DNA of 64,000 bases, taken from NCBI GenBank assembly GCA_948099385.1, contig CANUEZ040000105.1:2367001-2431000 (forward strand). Direction: 5' to 3'. Shown here one piece after another: positions 48,747 through 58,984 of this stretch. The first letter of the stretch is position 1, and each line of letters begins with the position of its first letter. Both the position numbers and the translations under genes were made by a program. The notes under the pieces are model-generated. The model ran no database searches, was not told the origin of the DNA, and worked only from the letters and a program-made list of their open reading frames with translations. Source of the DNA: Fasciola hepatica (taxonomy: Eukaryota; Platyhelminthes; Trematoda; Plagiorchiida; Fasciolidae).

Positions 48747-48890
48747 CACTGGTATTGCAAAGCTGACGGAACAAACGAGAAAGTGTGATGAACATATACT
48801 GCGCAGTTTACCGTGGTAATGGCATCAAATGCTGCACCGCAAATTGATTGGAGAAGGTTTAAACAGCGTGCCCATATCGTCGAACCATGT
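48747..48890 (+). repeat. Left terminal inverted repeat of the 48.7-49.7 kb transposon
   Basis: Starts CACTGGTATTGCAAAGC after a TA. The block 48,771-48,864 is identical to the right arm; flanking parts diverge, and similarity fades after CGTCGAACCATG near 48,890. Confidence 0.85.
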
Positions 48891-49599
48891 TGCAGTTTCA
48901 GTGAACCGGTATTTGAAGTACTGAAAAAATAGAAACAAATTAAAGTAGCAAACGTTTTACGTGTTTGTATTCACTGGGTGCCTCTTCCAGCGGAGTGAAA
49001 AATGGATCACACGGTGGGAGAAAATTTATTTAATGATTGGTATGTAATTGTGCTTCCGTAGCCCTCCGACGAACGGGTGCATTGTCAAAGATAAATATTA
49101 CTGGAACATCAGGTTACTCAGTAGCAATAGACACTGAGAAGCACGAGAGAAACGGAATAAAAATGTGCCATGTAATCTTTGTATGACATTCATACTTCAA
49201 GATACCAGTGAAAGATGAACAAGCTAATATGTTCAAGTTAGGTCCTTCACTTGACGGTAGACTTCGGGCGGCTTTGCTACCTACTTCTGAGAGCTCACAG
49301 CTACCACAACACCATACGTTGTTTTTTTTCTCGTCAATATACCACCTCAAAGTTGCAGTATCAGATCGTTGAAGCTAATCAGCGTATTCTGCTCTTCTAG
49401 ATTTGACTCTATTTGAGTTTCGTTCCACTGATTGAATAGCCAATGATGCTCATCCAGCAGACGATCAATGGATGACGTGCCTCAATAAGCTTATGGGGTT
49501 TTTTGTCCACCCCTTCACATAAATGCCTGACAAACTCGTCGTTAAACTTCTGACCCCATTGCTATCGCTGAAATTGCAACAGTGATCGAGGCTGTGCCA

Positions 49600-49746
49600 C
49601 ATGGTTCGACGACATAGGCACGTCGTTTAAACCTTCTCCAATCAATTTGCGGTGCAGCATTTGATGCCATTACCACGGTAAACTGCGCAGTATATGTTCA
49701 TCACACTTTCTCGTTTGTCCCAACAGCTTTGCAATACCAGTCCTTG
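49600..49746 (-). repeat. Right terminal inverted repeat of the same transposon
   Basis: Reads CAAGGACTGGTATTGCAAAG from its outer end on the minus strand, with a few extra bases relative to the left end, followed by the 94-bp identical block and then a diverging inner part. Confidence 0.85.
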
Positions 49747-49846
49747 TAAAAACTAAATGGTTCCCATACTTTTGACCCGACGGGCTTGCAGCTGCATGCC
49801 TAAAAGTTGTGAGTCGTGGCTATGGAATTGTGGGTTTTGGCGGAAG
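49737..49846 (-). repeat. Outer inverted repeat, right arm
   Basis: Matches the reverse complement of 47,724-47,857. It directly abuts the right end of the transposon, so the transposon either inserted at its edge or is part of a larger composite. Confidence 0.75.
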
Positions 49847-49919
49847 CTTGAAAGGAAAAGGTTTAATTGACACGTAAAGCACGGTTTCGTTTTGAAATTT
49901 GATGTGCTGTTCGGTATTG

Positions 49920-52320
49920 TACGTTGGTCGATCCGGCCAGACATGATTTTGATAGAGAATACAGAACCAGAAATATGCGAGGAAATGATTGCTGGGGTCC
50001 TTTACTTTACTTTGCTCAGTGCTTGCCTATTATCATTAAGTCCCAAGTTTTGTTACCTATCCTACAATTTTCCCTAAATAACCCAAAAACGAATGCAAAC
50101 CAAAGTCTCTGAACAGGTTTTGCTCACTTCTGCTAGTGAATGCATTTACTTTCTCTAAATATCCCACGACAGACTAGCAAGAATTTGTTACCTGAGTTTA
50201 ACAATTTTTCGTGAACCACGCTGATATTTCATTGAATGTAGTTGCCGCAGATTTTAATCGTTCTGATGTGGGCTTTCTTTATCCCTTCTGTCTGATGAAC
50301 ACTTACATTTCCAACTAGACTAGACACTGTTTCGGACTTTCTTTTAGTTTACAGCCCTTGGCTTTCTTCCACTTCGTGTCGCTTCCCACTAGTTTCCTCT
50401 GACCATGTAGTATTCAGAACCTTATATGAGATCAGCAGTTATACTAACCACACACACACTTCACACGAGGACGTGATCACAAAGTCTCAAAGGGGCAGAT
50501 TTATCTGGAGAATATTTTGGAACTTCTTTGAAAATTTTTACTCATACAGAGTCCCTTACATTGTTAGACGAGGATATTTCGGTTTCCTGAACCCATGTCA
50601 CCGTCTATTTTGATTCTAACTTTAATCTTTTCTGCTCAGTCGAAATTCTTTACTCGCCCCCTGATCGTTTATTATCCCCCAGAGGTAAAGGGCTTTGTAG
50701 CAAAGAGGAATAAAGTCTCAAACATAATAACCTTGCAGCTGTCAAAATATTCAAAAAACGTTTATCAAGCTAGAGATATATCGTCTCATTTCCATCTACA
50801 CGCGTGACTTGCTTGCGAACGAAAATCACTGCGAAACACGAAAGCTTTTGAAAGATCAGACTGGTGCCTCATCCGCACGCAAATTCTCTGTTGTTGACAT
50901 AAACGGGCTCAAAAAGCTTTCAACGAAGTAGTAGCATCCTCTACTCCCATATTTCTTTGATAAAATCCGTTGCAGAAACCTCCATTTTTCCTCCCCACCC
51001 TTTGCTTCTGCAAGGAACTGCCCCCTCCCTAAAGCCGAGAAAATTTCCTAGCCGGAAGGACTCAAACTCGCTGTGCCCGAATTGGGTACGATTACCGTCA
51101 GCCTTATTCTTTCTGATTTTTCTAATTAGTATGTAAGAGATAGAAAGATTCCAGACAGCGGAGGAAACCAGCTTTCACTTTCATTCTCAAAAAGAGCTCT
51201 TTGAAATTCCGTTTCTTTGCTTATATCTTTGTTTCTCTTAAGGTTGTTTATTGACTAGTCCTCCATAGATTGACTGATAATTTTTGTATTTCAGATCCTA
51301 ATCAGAAAGCTTATCAGCAGTCACTCTCCGTCCTCGATGCCCTCACCATTCTGACACATTACATTCAATTCGCACTTGCAAGGAAGTTCAAAGCGATAAG
51401 AATACGCTCCGTAGACTGCCGTGACTCATTCGATTGCGTCGACAGGAAAAAGCTGCGTTCCACTCTATCTCTGCCTGACATTAAGCCCTTCCTAGTTTCT
51501 TTGTTAAGGTAATAATTTCATAACTGACAGTAGTTCATCTGTTAAACTAACATTACCTCTTCTCTTGTCACCACTACCCTTGGCTTTCCCAGAGGTTCCA
51601 TATTGTGCTTATGCACTATTCCTGTACAATAAAATACACTTCTTAGCAAATATGTCTATGATGTTATATTTGACATGCTGTATACTTACGATCCCACCTC
51701 ACCCACCCTCCGAAATGGCATCACTCAAATCTCAGACTGGTCTGATGCTCATATATTGGGTCTCAACCCTATTATGCGTGGTGACGTGGTATTTTCCGTG
51801 CTCAACGGTATTAGGCACTCCAATTTTCAAAAGGACTGCATCTCCTTCCCAATAAATTAGATTAGTTAAATCAACTCGGTTCACTTAAGTACACTGAGGT
51901 GTAGCTCGACCGTAACCTTACTTGGTCAAAACATGTTGGTTTCATTTTTATGATAACAAAACGCTTGTCCTTCTGTTTCACGCCTTAATTTCCACTCCGT
52001 AACCACTTATTTTTCAAAAGCCGTATCTTTCCATATGTCCTACCTTACTGGCTATAAGCCAATATGTCACCTTCATTGGTCTGTTGTTGAAGGACTTCAA
52101 TTTCATTGCCAGATCTCTTAATCCCATATCATCAGGCAACGATATACCCTGACGTCATTTCATTCACTTTATAACATCCCAAAAAGGTAAAACTTGTTGG
52201 AGGCTATCTACAAAGATCCATACTGAATCGACTCACTCTCTTCACAGAGACCACGTGAATTCTATCCACTGCCTCCATACGTTCTCAGAGCGAACTCCTT
52301 TATGCTTGCACTTGGGCAGG
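49920..52320 (+). pseudogene. LINE L5: degraded non-LTR element with endonuclease and reverse transcriptase
   Basis: The most complete LINE here. AP-endonuclease remnants come first: an RTRNMRG.. LLY segment (about 49,950), VVAADFNRSD (the GDFN-type motif, about 50,232) and LVSSDHVVF (the SDH catalytic motif, about 50,390). RT blocks follow: QKAYQQSLSVLDALTIL (about 51,300), RSVDCRDSFDCVDR (catalytic Asp block, about 51,400), a frameshifted GFPRGSI block (about 51,580), KYVYDVIF (YADD box damaged, about 51,650), QISDWSDAHILGLN, and a late LDRNLTWSKHV block (about 51,905). The C-terminal part reaches about 52,320. Many stops. EN nicks target DNA and RT copies the RNA at the nick (family knowledge). 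Confidence 0.85.
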
Positions 52321-53066
52321 GAGTTCGTTAAACTTGAGTGGTGATGGTGAGTTGACACGTAATTTCAGTTTGGATCTTGTAGAGTCCAATCGTGACAAAG
52401 TCAGACGACGGAAGTTTCCATCTTTGGGCACAATCGTTCCTCTTTTCAACAATGGGAACGAGGTAATCCGATAGATGTCATCTCGCAAACATTTTTCAAG
52501 AAACATCAGCTTAGTATGCTCGACTTAGATTCTACAGCGTAGTTTCAACAGGCGATCCAGTGCCTTGACGGATTCAAGAAACAGTCTTCTCTTCATGAAA
52601 ATGAAACATTTGTATCCCGTGGTAAATATGAATGAACAACGCAGAATACAAACACGGCGAGAGGAATTCCTTTCGTATACTCTCGTCGGTCGCGTACGTA
52701 TAAAACTGGCGAGAAAAACAACTACCACATGAAATGAAAAGCCTATTATTATTATTAGTAGTAGTAGTAGTACTTGTATTGCACTAGATGTTCTTTCATC
52801 CGTTGACATCGTGTGACATGTGAACGATTTCATAAGGCCTTTTTGTTGGGTATGAATCTACAATCAGTGGCCAGGAGTTTGAATAGAGACGGTAGTTATA
52901 TTTGAGCTGTGGTAAACCCACAGTAGGACAAGGTATGTTTACTCTCTTTGTAAAATAGCTCTATTTTCTTATGTTCTCGCAGAAAGGCTGCTCACAAATT
53001 TTCATCACCGACTATTTGACTTTTTCATACGAAGTGCCTATATATTCAACGAAGACAGCAATATCC
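52321..53066. other. No supported gene; (ATT)n/(AGT)n microsatellite
   Basis: Holds a 28-bp ATT/AGT trinucleotide run at about 52,745-52,772. Frames on the minus strand have no clear domain. This stretch could include more of the LTR element whose protease remnant lies next to it, but I see no RT. Confidence 0.35.
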
Positions 53067-53280
53067 TCAAGTGATGCTAGTTAGGGTAGTAGAAGCCGTA
53101 ATTACTCGGCTCTGAGACGGCTCGGTTTTCCAACGGCATTTCCGGACGACTTGCAGAGCAACGTATCTTTCGAAGCTCCTGGAGTCGATGAAGGCTTGCA
53201 AAGCGACCCCTCTAACCAGAATCCCTGTAAATACTTCCGACAGACGGACCGAAGCAGCACCAACCAGAATAGAAAGCAAT
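53067..53280 (-). pseudogene. Retroviral-type aspartic protease remnant of an LTR retrotransposon
   Basis: On the minus strand a 70-codon stretch reads VALQAFIDSRSFERYVALQV, then PSQSRVITASTTLTS. This fits the start of a Gypsy-type protease, where a DSG(A/S) catalytic triad follows a short hydrophobic strand and precedes a serine-rich segment. Here the Gly of the triad is Arg (DSR), so it would be inactive. No gag zinc knuckle upstream or RT downstream was recognised, so it is an isolated fragment. Assignment rests on one motif region and could be wrong. Confidence 0.5.
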
Positions 53281-54531
53281 ACAGTTTATATAGCTACCAC
53301 AAACTGTTCTCCGGCTTGAAACTTTGGGCAGATATTTTGATAGTCTGCCATTTTATAGTTTTAACCTAGTTCCTCCAACATTCACTTGTGAATTTCACAC
53401 CGACGATTTTAAGCCATCAGCGGTAATTGAACGAGTGATCTTCCAACCAGTGAGAAAATGCACCACCAAAGGAAAATCTGTGATATCGAGCATCCAGAGT
53501 TCAACTGAAGCCCAAACAAGAAAAAATACCTCATTTAACAGTACATTCGTTCCTTTCTATTTGAATTTCAGCTATTTGAAGAACCGGCAAATTTTCAAAG
53601 AAGATGACATTCGGAACAAATAAACACATTTTCTTTTCTTGTTTTTCTACACCATATCTGACTCTTACAGCGCGAAACCAAAAACCTGGCTGAAACAAAA
53701 TCGTTTTGCGAATAGAATTAAAACGAAAATATCATCGTTTTAAGCTGTGAACCTCGAAAATACCCTCCTGAAACCCCTGTCCTTGTTTGAACTTGCTTTA
53801 TCTTCATTGTCCTTGCCATCAGCGATGAGTTCCTGAAAAGTCATGCTGGGCAAACTGATTTACCTGAAGCACTGTAATTATCATGTTGATCTAAGAATTG
53901 CAAATATTTGTGTACCACTTTCGTGACTGCTCAAATAGCATCATTCTGCAACATTCCTCTTTAGACTCTAATGCATCTGTTGCAAGCAAACGATTTCCTC
54001 TTCTTATCAGCATCAACTACGTAAAAACCGATTTGGCGAAATAACACTCACGTGACTGTGGTTTCCAGTACAATAAGGCGGAACCAAGTTCCACTTCATC
54101 AATCTGCTGCCATCTCATGTGGGTTACACATATGTCTCTTACTCAACAGTGATAACGTTTGTTATGTCCGACGTGTTCATTTGGTCATAAACAGTTGTAG
54201 TTAATTTCTTTTCTCGTCTGTTCTGTCCAGTTCTGTTTCTCTCTTTGCTAAGAGAGACGGGTGTCGTATTCACGCCTCGTAAATTGCAATAACATCTGTC
54301 CCGTCTGTTGTATGTGACTAAACGAATTACCAGGCGGATGACCAAACATCTACCTTATCCGAACGGCTTCCTAATAAATTTTTGCCAACAGAAATTAATT
54401 GTTCTCGTACTAGTCTAACCATTCTGCTCAAACGACTAAAAGATTAGGAAGATTTCTTGGGGAAAATGGTTGCCTTAATTTTTCTGATTGAAATAGTAAA
54501 GAAACGCATAGGAATTAACTTCGAATTTCTG
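53281..54531. other. No supported gene apart from a weak exon candidate
   Basis: Short frames only besides the exon candidate at 53.37-53.62 kb. No repeats recognised. Confidence 0.35.
53370..53623 (+). CDS. Candidate terminal exon, unknown protein
   Basis: A frame of about 84 codons follows a possible acceptor (TTTTAACCTAG at 53,369). It starts PPTFTCEFHTDDFKPSAVIE and ends in a TAA that overlaps an AATAAA poly(A) signal (53,618-53,623). The sequence has a plausible protein composition but no family I recognise. Other exons were not found. Chance remains likely. Confidence 0.18.
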
Positions 54532-54917
54532 CATATGGATCACACGGATACCCGCCCAAATTACAGTAGCACGTGGCATTCACCACAGTGAACTAGCTTG
54601 TAATTTGACTGCCTACAGCAGGATTTCCCTTTGTACTAACCGGACTCCACCAGTTAAGTGCACTGGGCACGTTTTCAATGTATTGATGTTTGGCAGATTT
54701 TGACAATGTTCAGAGGTGGTCCAAAAGTGGCCTCGTAGCTTAGCTGGTAGAGCACTCGCGGTACTAAAGCGAGGGTGGTGACCATGCGTGGGTTCAAATC
54801 CCGCCGGGGCCAAAGACTTTTCACATTTGGATCACCTCTAAACATTGTCGAAATCTGCCAAACATCAATACATTGAAAACATGCCCAATGTACTTAACTG
54901 ATGAAGTCCGGTTGGTG
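54532..54917 (+). mobile_element. Palindromic tRNA-like element (family A), best copy
   Basis: Order: a 5' block of about 100 bp (54,532-54,634), a left arm (54,635-54,727), a complete tRNA-like unit (54,729-54,812), then a right arm (54,814-54,917) complementary to the left arm at close to 90% of positions. The 5' block and left arm recur in the same order at 31.25-31.05 kb on the other strand. There is no protein-coding region. A tRNA-like internal promoter would transcribe from the middle of the palindrome into the right arm (inference). It is either a SINE that acquired an inverted copy of its own tail or a distinct foldback class. Confidence 0.85.
54729..54812 (+). repeat. tRNA-like unit within the palindrome
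   Basis: Acceptor GGCCTCG/CGGGGCC (7 pairs including G-U), D arm GCTT/GAGC, anticodon-like stem CTCGC/GCGAG with a 9-base loop GGTACTAAA, long variable region GGTGGTGACCAT, T arm GTGGG/CCCGC with TTCAAAT loop. The over-long anticodon loop argues against decoding function. B-box match is good apart from one base. Confidence 0.75.
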
Positions 54918-55985
54918 CATATGAATTAGTCGAACTTCATTGATAAAATTCGTGTCCACGGTAAACTCGAAAGTCAAATCGGAACAATATCCCATGTTAC
55001 GAAGGGGCCACCGAGGAAGCTCAACGTTACCACGCTGGAAAATGGAAGATTTTTGATCATTTTGCCTATCCTCTCACGCTCATTTCAGAGACAGCCAAAC
55101 CACAAGAACTATAAAGTGAGTCAAGTCAGTTCTTGTAAGACCAATATGACATACGACTGGCAACGAAAATAGCCTATTTAAGAGAACGGAGTAAGACTGT
55201 TAGGAGTCAATTGGGTGGCCCAGTAACGGAAATGGGAATGATTCCGGTCCACGGAGGAACGAATCATATTGACCCTGTGCAGAATAGCAATATCCCATGC
55301 TCATGAAAATCCATTAGCGTGTCAATTTCAACAGGTCCCGGGTTTGAATCCTGGTTTCACCGCTGGTCACTTTCCCTCACTGGTGGCCTCTAATTGGTCT
55401 CGATCTCCTTCGTGAAATATAACACCACTATTACATAATAAAAGAAGGTAAATAAAAAGGTGAAGATAAATATGAAAGCAAGTTCTTAAATTAGACTCTG
55501 GAGTTACCAGAAGATCTTACGATGATATTGGAGCTCATTCCAAATTTACCTGTACGCCTCAAGAGACTACTTACAGATGCCACCCCGGAACAACATTTAC
55601 TTGCTGTCAAGTTCTGTTATCGACTGTCTTCTAGGTGGGCTCCATGTCATCAGGCACTTTTCTGTTACAGTGGATAATCTGAACGTAATGACGGGTCAAG
55701 TTTAAATCCTTCCTAACTCTGCCAATCAAAACTGACAATGGACCCTGAGCAGACAAACAACTGATACAGTCATTTATTCCTAATTACTAAGCGGTAGTTG
55801 GGCTCATGGCAGCTAAATGCTGTTGTCCGTTGGTTGACACAAACGTCCACGTGAACTGCGGGGTGCAGGACAGACCAAATCCAAAACATAGTCATGTCAC
55901 GAGAACAGAAAGAAGACGTAATTCACGAGATGCGAGGATTTCCATCACTGTTGTCAACAATTGACGTAAAACACTTCAGTCTATA
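54918..55985. other. No gene; one tRNA B-box-like match
   Basis: A CGGGTTTGAATCCTGG at about 55,339 resembles a tRNA T arm and may be a SINE relic, but no body is shared with the other families. Confidence 0.3.
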
Positions 55986-56430
55986 TATCATGCAGCGAGA
56001 AAAATATTACAGTGGAATGGTCTGAATAGAAATCTCTTACAGTGCACTTGGTCAGGGATGGAGCAAGCAATTGCTTTGTTTCAACCGTTTCTATGCTCAA
56101 AGCGTTGACCGATGCATCATGGCAAGCATCACTTCACTGAATGCCAACACGTGCCTGTGAATGTTTGGATGATGCTTTCATTGGAGAATTGATCGGCAAA
56201 AATGGCACCAAAGAAAAACTTTCACAGTCCCCAGACTTATTGCCGATGGCCTTCTGAGGACATCTGAAGAATAAGATCTACTTCCGGAGGCTGGAAACGA
56301 TGGATGAATTAAAACTGTACATTACGGCGGAAGTGAGGAAAATACCCGGGGGAAACATTATTAGCAATTTAAGCAAATTGCCTGAAAATGATGTTATTAT
56401 GCAGGTAGGCTGGTGGAGGTCACTTTGAGC
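55986..56430 (+). pseudogene. mariner-type transposase C-terminal fragment
   Basis: Fragment of a mariner-superfamily transposase of the kind with an SPDLTP.DFFLWGYLK block. I see ECLDDAFIGELIGKNG (about 56,165), SPDLLPMAF then GHLKNKIYFRRLETMDELKL (about 56,235-56,320), TAEVRKIPGG and a final GWWRSL near 56,415. The residue at the third-acid position falls in SPDLLP (an Asp-type site). The upstream two thirds, including the first two acids, are missing or unrecognisable; MVWIEISYSALG near 56,010 may be the remains of the VWAGIS block. This is a different lineage from the Tc1 copies at 28 and 47 kb. Confidence 0.7.
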
Positions 56431-58984
56431 ACCATATGAGAAGCAGAAAATAAGACAGTCACATCATTCCTCACCGTCGTTTTTTACTTATTCTGTTGCG
56501 CACATACAAATAAAATTCCCATTTCCAACTCCAGCTCAAATTTTCACATATTGGCTAATTAAGGATGCATTGGGGTAACAGCGAGAATAGCTTTGTAGAA
56601 TGAAATTTACTTATTCCTAATTGTCTTGATCATGAGGAAAACGGACAAAAATCCAATCCAATGCATGTTTATCGATCATGCGAACCAATTTTGATGAGTG
56701 AATCAGCCGACCAAGTTCAACTTGATATGCCGTAGCGGAGCTCGAGGGTCAGTCTTGTTTGACTTTAGCTTCGTTGAAAAATGACTCGGAGTTGGATTCT
56801 GTGCCCCACCCCCGAGTCTAATCAACCAAGGCGACATTCCAATAAAGTGACAATGTCATTTTCGTGACTTTCTCTAGGAGTGAAGGGACCTGTGCGTGCG
56901 TGCGTGTCCGAGAGGTTTTTCTCAATCAACCATTTAATCATCGGGCTGAGATTTTCCGTGCCCATGGATCAGTTTGTCGGTTGAATGCACATGACTTTGG
57001 GGACCCAGTGGCACTATTAACCATTTCCACCCTGTATAGGCCACCGCAGATGTAAGTGAACTGATAGACAACACGTAAGACAACAGGGTCAGCAAGACTG
57101 TCTGAGTGGTTTTTGAAGCTTAATAATTTGGTCATCTTTAAGATGTGCAATTTCGCCGCTGTGTGTGTGGGTGCCTCGAGGCTGATTTCTATTCATTTTG
57201 GTTGAAAAAATGAGCCTTTATTAGTGGCAAAACATGTCATATAATTTGATCAGATCTGGTAAATATACGTGGAAATTGAGAAACATTCATCGTTTTCGGA
57301 AATTATTGACTCGCTTCTCACACAGTATCAGTGTCTTTCCATCTACAACTGGTCAATTTTTGTGGCCTGATAGTGTTTATCTAGGTAGAAACGGTGTTCC
57401 AACGATAGACAATTTCAACCGAAAAACTGATAACCTGCACCACAGATCCGATTTGTTTCGAAAGGATAACTAAACACTCAATTCAATTATTCGAAATCTT
57501 TTCAAATGTGGTTCACAAAAATGGAGTATATGAAACACGGAACAAGCTTAGCAGTGACTTTGTGTCAATCAACCAGAACTCCTTGATGAACACAACGGGA
57601 GATTCTTCGAAAATTCTGCGGACTGCAAACATTCGAGTTTGACGAATAGCTGACATCCAAAACGGAATGTCAGTCACATGATTTGTTTGTGATCTCACCT
57701 GAAGTGGTTCCGCAAATTTGAACACACGTGAGCTGATTCTGAAACAATTGTTCTCAGAACTCATTCGATTGCCATATTTGCATATGACAGGGTACTCGAA
57801 GCAATGACTTGTGTAAAAAATGGCATGCATGCATGATTCCTTCTGTTTTCCTTATGAAAATATAAATCCCAGTCGAGTCACATTCTCTGCAAATCTATAC
57901 AACTCCCTCATCTCCCAAATAAACCTTTACCAGACAGAATTTTTACGGGTATATATTGAGTAATGTCAACAACTTTGGTGAACGGAAGGTTTAATGATCA
58001 TGCACAAACTTTTCTCTCACATTTACGTACTCACTACTGAGAAAATTAGTTCATTTGGAACGAATAATAACCGATGAACTATTCGACGCGGTTATAATGT
58101 AGACCACCCGCAACAAGAACAACAGCTCAGCTTAACTTACCGGCTTGCATTTCTCAACCTAAGAAAATTGAGCCACTTGGATTGAACAAACCAACCTGAA
58201 CTTGTTTTGAATACATATATCAGATTGTCTTAAATGGAACATTGTTCAAAGTCTCGAATGCGAAAAGCACAATGAAATGAATCATTAAATTCCATTAAGT
58301 CGTAGAGCATACTCACAACACATTCGTGCTCATGGGAATCCGTAAAACCTTGCATTCAACAGATGATAAAACCACCACTTTGAGTTTAACATTCTTCCGC
58401 TTTACCCGTTTCAAAATGAACACTGTAGTTCCCAGTATTGACACCTAAATGCCTACGAGCGTGTGTATTTGGACTTTCTGATCATGTGATTATTAAACCA
58501 CAAGTTAATTGTTGTTCCCAGATCTGGTAGTTCCAGTGCCCAGAACTTCATCAGTCATTTTATTGTTTGGGTATGTTCATTGGTTCCAACCACAAATCAT
58601 CGAACACATCCATCAAACTTGACCTTGTGAGTTACCGTTCGATTTGAAATTTTCAATTGCTCTATCCGATACACGTGGTTGTATTGTCTAGTAGAACGAC
58701 GTGTGTTACTTCACAGAAACAGATGTGCAGTAATTACTACTGCGGTCAGCTTTTTAAATCGAATTTTTATTTCTCTTTCAAAGGTGATTGAATGTTTTCC
58801 GTGTAGAATGCTTATACTGGACAAATACTCTTATTTATCACTTATCCAACGCTATCATGTCCATAAGTATTTATTAAACTAAACAACTTTTTGTGGCAAG
58901 TTTTTTTCTCGCTATTCTCTTCAATGTAATCATCCCTTAGATGGATATACACGTCTTTCTCTGAATTCCCAATAGGTGTTCTCA
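56431..58984. other. No supported gene
   Basis: Contains a (TGCG)n run at about 56,893. Frames of 79 codons (+, 57,234) and 105 codons (-, 57,513-57,830) look protein-like in places but overlap no recognisable domain and have no clean splice context. Confidence 0.35.

Larger units (their letters stand above)
48745..49748 (-). mobile_element. IS630/Tc1-mariner-type DNA transposon with long inverted repeats
   Basis: About 1 kb bounded by TA on both sides. Terminal inverted repeats exceed 110 bp and include a 94-bp block (48,771-48,864 and 49,625-49,718) that is perfectly identical. The minus strand encodes a broken DDE_3-type transposase. It has an N-terminal GQKFNDEFVRHLCEG segment, SSIDRLLDEHHW, LRWYIDEKKNNVWC (first Asp, about 49,340) and GPNLNILACSSFTGIL (about 49,230). 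VIFIFDNAPVRRRA carries the second Asp (about 49,085) and FFTPLEEAPSEYKHVKRLL the terminal Glu (about 48,990). All three acids are present; stops and frameshifts lie mainly upstream of the first Asp and before the last block. Members move by cut-and-paste into TA (family knowledge). Confidence 0.88.

Noticed and set aside
52300..52506. Minus-strand frame ending FNELPAQVQA, like a LINE C-terminus (WN.LP)
   Set aside because: It overlaps the C-terminal part of L5 on the other strand and no other RT block accompanies it.
54613..54813. 66-codon minus-strand frame resembling the one at 31 kb
   Set aside because: The similarity comes from the shared family-A repeat, not from a conserved protein.
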